Of a stretch of 64,000 nt of DNA, positions 58,729-64,000 are shown in pieces; position 1 is the stretch's first letter; the number at the start of each line of letters is the position of its first letter. The notes beneath the pieces were generated by a model. It did not search any database. It was not told the origin of the DNA and was given only the letters and a program-made list of their open reading frames with translations. The DNA is from Endocalyx cinctus (taxonomy: Eukaryota > Ascomycota > Sordariomycetes > Amphisphaeriales > Apiosporaceae), in contig BCKC01000007.1 of assembly GCA_001600455.1 (NCBI GenBank), positions 1,676,019 to 1,740,018 of the forward strand, in the 5' to 3' direction. The translations under genes were made by a program, and so were the position numbers.

Positions 58729-60156
58729 CTAAGACTCGAAGGTGAAGCTGCAGCCAACCTGAACGAAGTAATCCAGTCAGTCGCCGAAAAAGATTTCATC
58801 AGGGGGAGAGGGTAAACAAACCTTGTGGGTAGCCTGGTCAATCTTCTGAGTATCGAACGAGGCACCGAGACCCATGGTGACACCGGGGCGGAGGAGCACG
58901 TTGTAAGAAACGGCAGCAACACCACGGTCGTTGATTTTAGCCTGTGCGGGATGAAGTTAGTACCAAAAGGATACATCTATACGTAGTAAATAATGGGAAT
59001 TTATCCGTTGCACAAACCTTAGCGAAGGACAGGGGGTCGATGCGGTACTTAGAGGCGACTTCGAGACCGACTGTGTTACCGCTCTTGGAGTTCCAGGTAG
59101 CCTTGGAACTGGCCTCGACTTGCGAGTTGACCTTGTGGTAGTAGCTGGCGGAGAAGACGCTGAGGTTATCGGTGGCGGTGATGGCAGCGTTGTACTTGGG
59201 AGCGAGGTAGCCGACGGAGGCGCTGTAGCCGGCAACCTTGCCCTTGCCTACATCGTAGCTGGCCGAGGCACCGGCGACGAAGCCCTCGTGGCCGATGACG
59301 GCATCGACGTTGGCGATGGGACCCTTGAGGAGGTCGAAGAAAGCGCGGCCGTGGAACATCGACTGCTTGAAGGTCAAGTTGAACTTGGCACCTTGGCTCT
59401 GGGTAGCGGGCAAGAAGGTGTAGATACCCTCAGCCTTAAGACCCTTAGCGACAGAGTCGGCGAGCTCAACCTTGGACTCAAGGACGTTGGCGGTGTTCCA
59501 GGTTTGCGTCAAGGTGAGGCCTGCAATGCGGTGCTTCATTAGCAATTGGACAATTCTTTGAGTGATGAAAGCATATAATTCGACCGGTAGCTGAGAGCTG
59601 CGGCGAGTAGTTGGTCTCGACAAGTTGACAGGGCCAACGCTTAAATTAAGCTTGGGGTTCTGATGGGAGGATGATTTTCGTGATTTTTTGGTGGATGATT
59701 TACCGAGTGACTTGTCAGCATATTTGCCCTCCATCTGTTTCGTGCCAAAAAGTTCTCATATTAGCCATATTGTACTATTGGTAGTCGATGGATGGATTGA
59801 TATGGAATGGAAATAATACTTACAGAACTGCTAATAGCATTCTCGTGGCTGCTCTTGCCGGTGACCTTGAAGGCAACATTGTTGGGGGTGTTGGACTTGA
59901 TCTCTAGGACACCGGACGAGATGTGGTAGAAGTCCTTGTTGAGAAGCTATAGGCAAGCATCGTATGTCAGATATCAGGCGCAAGTAGAATTAAGGATAAA
60001 ATCATCAATTGACGATTTTCCTTGCAAGTATGAGTCTTGATTGAGCTTTAAAATCCATCAAGCTGGCTGTCGGATTAGAATTTTTGTAGTTAACCGGAAA
60101 GAACTCACGTCGTTGGCCGACTTGGCAATATCGCCGTAAGCAGGAATAGCAGACAT
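58729..60156 (-). CDS. por1: Mitochondrial outer-membrane porin (VDAC)
   Basis: Six exons on the minus strand: 60156-60109, 59946-59824, 59734-59704, 59520-59018, 58941-58822 and 58758-58729. All phases fit and give 284 residues, the family's usual length. It starts MSAIPAYGDIAKSANDLLNK (the N-terminal helix inside the pore), continues DFYHISSGVLEIKSNTPNNV, then GLTLTQTWNTANVLESKVEL, HGRAFFDLLKGPI, VGYLAPKYNAAITATDNLSV and DRGVAAVSYNVLLRPGVTMG, and ends VGCSFTFES. VDAC is a 19-strand beta-barrel that lets ATP, ADP and other small metabolites cross the outer membrane. Exon 3 is a 31-nt microexon followed by a 183-nt intron. Donors include GTTTGT twice. The gene is intact. Confidence 0.95.
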
Positions 60157-61070
60157 GATGATAAGTTGATTGAGGATTTACTTCAAATGGGATTCAAAGA
60201 GGAGCTGTTTGTGGTGAGGGGAGATGTCCGTGGGGATGTGACTAGGGAGAAAAAAAAGTTGAGTACAGGGGGAGAAAGACAACAATATACTCGATGCTTT
60301 TTTAGTATTCAGGTACCGCTGGTCGGATCCATCAAGCTAACGCTGGTAAGATGATTGAATAAATTCTACTTATGTAGCAAAACAAACCAGTATGCAATAG
60401 AAAAGTATTGATATTGAAAAGTTAAGATAAAGATAAGTTTATAAGAGTTTTATGAATTAAACAAATTTCATATTTTACATGAGATGTTTATTAATTATGC
60501 TGATAATTTTATCCCTCATATAAAGATATCATTATAAAAAAATTCACAAGTCAGCACGCCAGCAAGCTTTAGGCATTATTTACACTAGCGTATTCATAAC
60601 AATGCATTTTCTCCTCAATTAAAACGCATACAAATGACATGGCAATTCGCATTGCATGGGAAATAACGGAACCAACGATATTATCCACGTGTCTTCGTTT
60701 TGATTGGCAAGAGGTAGTTAATTTCCTTATAGGATTTGAAGTCATTGAAGCCCAATAGTTTCTCTTTCTTCAGAACCCTTTTTCAATCAACCTTAGGGCT
60801 TTCTTCATTGACCAACCAGTTAACCAGCCAGTCAGCCAGCCAACCCAATATCACTCCTCACTTGACACCACCCACTGGAGTAATTCGGTGTAGAGCCTAT
60901 TGATTCATTCATATATTTTTTGTTTATAGAAGGATTCTCTCGTATTTTCTTCTACGTCAATCCAGTTGAAAATTTTGAGTAAATACAGCATTTTTTTTTT
61001 TTTTTTGCTGTATATATGTTTGTATCTATGTATGCAAATACCCCCTTCAAACAAATTCAATAAACTTCTT
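60157..61070. other. Intergenic region
   Basis: Promoter of the porin gene and 3' flank of asparagine synthetase. A run of 16 T is near 60990-61006, and CAGCCAGTCAGCC-like short repeats lie near 60822-60845. No gene. Confidence 0.5.
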
Positions 61071-63578
61071 TTACGCCGTCTGGTACTTGGCGACGTGGGT
61101 GGAGATCGCTCTGAAATGTGTCATGCATTACTTGGTTAGCTCCCTTTCATCTTATTCACCTTAAACAAGGAGATTTTTTCCCAACAAAATTAGTTGGAAC
61201 TCACCTTCCACTAGGATCGGTCTGTTTAGACCAAGTGGGTGTCCACCGCATGACCGTGGAAGCACATTGAGGTGGGAAATGTTCGTCGAACATCATGCGG
61301 TACCAATACCTGAGGTGAAGAAAAAAAAATATTTAATTAGTTTCATGTTACGTTAATTTGTTGTCGCCACCTTATCTGCCAGCGGGTCGAACAGATGAGG
61401 GGTAAAAAAAAAAAAAAAAAGAAGAATAGGATGAGACTTACGCTTCCTTGGTATCCGGAATATCATCACCCCACTCTGCCTTGGGATTCTTCATCATCTC
61501 GTCAGTGACATGCAGTTCAGCGTTGTCCTTCAGCGCGTCGATCCAGCCGTATCCTACGCCATCGGAGAATTGTTCCTTCTGTCTCCAGAGAATCTCGTCA
61601 GGTAGGTATGGCTCGGCACTCGGGTCGTCCGAAGTATCGAAAGCTTTTCGAAGGATCCATTTCTCGATTCGCTCCTTGGTTATCATCTTCTCTTGTGGAT
61701 CGATGTTCATGCAAGCCTCGAGGAACTGGAAAGGTCCTGGTTAGTTTGGGCTAGCGGTTCTGCTATAGTTGGGCTACTTCAAAGATTGAATCACATACCT
61801 CCTTATCAAGGAAGGGAACTCTGGCCTCGAGACCCCAGGCAGACGTCGATTTGTTGGCGCGAAGACAATCTGAGAGGTGGAGGTTCTTGACCCGACGAAC
61901 CGTCTCCTCGTGGAAAGCCTTCTTATCAGGGGCGGCATGGAAGTAGAGGTATCCGCCGAAAATTTCGTCACTTCCCTCGCCACTAAGAACCATCTTAACG
62001 CCCATAGCCTTGATCTTTCTCGATAGCAGATACATAGGCGTCGAGGCCCGAATCGTGGTCACGTCATACGACTCAAGATGGTAGATTACGTCGGACAGCG
62101 CGTTGAGACCGTCTTCTATTGTGAAGGTCATGACGTGATGCTTTGTGCCGAGGAACTTGGCCACCTTCAGGGCAGCCTCGTTATCGGGAGAACCGGGTAG
62201 ACCGATGGAGAAGGAGTTGAGTTGCGGAAGATAGGTAACGGTCGAGAGCTTGTTGTCATCGTCGATACCTACCAAACCTTCACCCTTGTCAGGGTCTTCG
62301 CTGGATTCAGCTGCGCTGTTGGCAGCTAGGGCCGCTTTTTTGAGGCGTAGGGTTTCCCGTTGGGCAATCGACGCGACTAAGCTTGAATCTAGACCACCTG
62401 ATAGCAACACACCGTAAGGGACTTCGGCCATAAGTCGTTTTCTCACAGACTTCTCTAGAGTCTCTCGGACAAGCGTCAGGTCGAGTGGTGTTTCTGGCAC
62501 TCTCGCGCCGTCCCACCATGTTGGCTGGAAGTATCGAGTAGTCTCTCCAGTCTTGGTATCGTAAACGTGACCGGGGGGGAACGAGCGAATCTTGTCGCAG
62601 ACGGTATGTAAGCATTTCAGCTCAGAGGCAAAATAAGTCGCGTTGCCCTCTTTGGAAGACCAGCCCTGGTAAAATGTGGTGATACCGATGGGGTCGCGAG
62701 CGCAGATTGTTCGATCGAGCTTCTTGTCGTACAGGACGAAAGAGAACATGCCGTCGAGATACTTTGGCGCGTCGAGTCCATACTCCATATACTACCGACT
62801 GGGTTAGTAGGTCTACACTATATGCCACAAAGAGTGGTGTCGCATGCGTACCAAGGGAATGATAACTTCGCAGTCTGATGTTGTCTTGAAATGATAGGGC
62901 GTCTTGAGGTTCTTTCGGATTAACCGATGGTTGTAGATCTCACCATTGACGGCGAGAATGATAGTCTCATCCTCATTGGTCAGGGGCTGAGCACCGGACT
63001 CTACCATCTTGTGAGTAAACAGACCTCCTATTAGATTCAGAGCTAGGGAAACGTTAAAACCTACCGACACCGACGATACTCAATCTCTCATGGCACAGAA
63101 CTATACGTTCGTGTTAGTCATGAACAGTTAACGTTGCTCAAATTGTAGGTTATCCAAAGCTTACTGGTGTTGTTACAAATGACGCTTCCGCCTATAGTAA
63201 GGTTAATAATTAAGTATTCTGTGTAGCATCATACCGTTAAAGGTGACTCACTCCAATCAGGGCCTCTATGCCGAATTCTGTAACAACGCGTCAATTAAAA
63301 ACCACAAGCTAAAAGATTAATATTACTGACTGTTTAGCAAGCTTCAAAGCCGTTGGCTTGAATTTGAGGACGTCGGGATGACTATGCCCGAGCGTGTTAG
63401 TTAAATATCGTAGAATAGTGGGATGGATATATTTGATTTTATTTGATTTTCGTAGTGGGGTGATTGGAAGACTAGAATTGCCCCTCCATTGACCATTGAC
63501 TGATCGAGGGTAAACATATAGCCAGGGAGGACAATGTTTACATAAAACTTACCAGTGACAAGCAAATATTCCACACAT
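61071..63578 (-). CDS. Asparagine synthetase (glutamine-hydrolysing)
   Basis: Ten exons on the minus strand: 63578-63553, 63381-63331, 63277-63252, 63191-63165, 63100-63065, 63000-62852, 62791-61799, 61725-61442, 61309-61205 and 61110-61071. All phases fit and give 578 residues. It starts MCGIFAC, Cys2 being the nucleophile of the class II glutamine amidotransferase domain, followed by [35 protein letters not shown] and SDCEV. The synthetase domain has the ATP-pyrophosphatase loop SGGLDSS at about 236-242, [17 protein letters not shown] and [11 protein letters not shown]. It ends VAKYQTA. The enzyme converts aspartate, glutamine and ATP to asparagine, glutamate, AMP and PPi in the cytosol. 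Five tiny exons open the gene. One donor is GTCAGT, the same rare form proposed for glutamine synthetase exon 1. Confidence 0.95.
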
Positions 63579-64000
63579 CTTGAACTCTCAATTCTCGTGG
63601 CGCGTCGGGACAATTTTATGGAGAATATACGTAGATATGTATTTGGAATGATGTGAAATGTATGGGCTGCTACTGGATGACTAGCTCGAATAATGGGGTA
63701 TCAGAGAGGAACAAAGTGTTAGATCTGACCACGCAAACCAGGAGTTGAAGAAAAATGGAGAGTTAAAAGAAGAAGGAAGAAGAAGTTACGAAGGAAATCT
63801 AAATATCAAATCAAGAAAAGAAAAAGGCCAGAGAGAAGATCTTGCGAAGAGTCACCAGTTACAATTCCTATATCGCCTTATCAAGGATCCTCTAAAGAAA
63901 AAAAAAAAGAAAAAAGAAACTGTGTGCGAAGCTAGCTCTTCGATAGCTATGATAGTGCAGTCTCATTTCATCTATCAAGAAACCGGACCAAAAGCCGATC
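63579..64000. promoter_or_regulatory. Asparagine synthetase upstream region
   Basis: Reading toward the gene on the minus strand, this holds GAGTCA at 63849-63854 (TGACTC, the core site of GCN4/CPC1-type cross-pathway regulators) and GATA-factor-type motifs: TTATCA at 63878-63883, CGATAG at 63941-63946 and TGATAG at 63950-63955. A purine-rich stretch lies at 63750-63835. These fit amino-acid and nitrogen control of an asparagine gene, but the motifs are short and binding is inferred. Confidence 0.4.

Noticed and set aside
58957..59542. Frames of 92 and 140 codons over the porin exon
   Set aside because: Shadows of VDAC exon 4 in other frames.
1..64000. tRNA, 5S rRNA or other RNA genes, CRISPR arrays, intact transposons
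   Set aside because: I looked for T-arm-like GTTCGAATC patterns, regular spaced repeats, transposase or reverse-transcriptase motifs and long terminal repeats and saw none; a covariance-model and repeat-library scan would be needed to exclude small RNAs and old elements.

Overview
The window looks like nuclear DNA of a filamentous ascomycete (Pezizomycotina, probably Sordariomycetes; the class is an inference from family resemblance, not from a marker). The evidence is many 50-90 nt introns with GTAAGT-like donors and CTAAC/CTGAC-like branch points, CT-rich leaders, and fungal families: dynactin p25, Cdc50, VDAC, a SesB-NACHT-propeller NLR, RTA1, a QDR-type MFS, an AA8 cytochrome and a DUF7923-type CCCH protein. 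No rRNA, tRNA, CRISPR or intact transposon was recognised. Gene models were built by hand, joining exons where splice sites, reading phase and family similarity agreed.

Left edge (0-6 kb): the 3' end of an unidentified gene; a 44-codon gene whose peptide ends in a CaaX box, with a strong-looking leader, which is a candidate a-factor-like lipopeptide pheromone; dynactin p25; and an uncharacterised zinc-finger-like protein ending in an Ala-Asp-Pro repeat.

Accessory half (6-43 kb): long AT-rich gaps with scattered accessory genes, several of them broken. They are a fructosamine-kinase-like pseudogene, a 1600-residue NLR, two MFS transporters (one with an irregular 3' part), a CCCH/DUF7923 protein, an amino-acid permease broken by two 4-nt length changes, a GNAT acetyltransferase, a secreted single-domain AA8 cytochrome, a MOSC/reductase/[2Fe-2S] fusion protein, a degraded RTA1 gene and an orphan nuclear-type protein. 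The breaks seen are small indels and stop codons.

Conserved half (44-64 kb): mostly intact housekeeping genes. They are glutamine synthetase, a Cdc50-type flippase subunit, a NASP/Hif1-type histone chaperone, a GT31-type glycosyltransferase, a mitochondrial-type DnaJ protein, mitochondrial porin and asparagine synthetase. Glutamine synthetase and asparagine synthetase are functionally linked, since glutamine is the amide donor for asparagine, and both have clustered GATA-factor-type motifs upstream. The rest are ordinary trafficking, chromatin and mitochondrial genes with no evident shared pathway.
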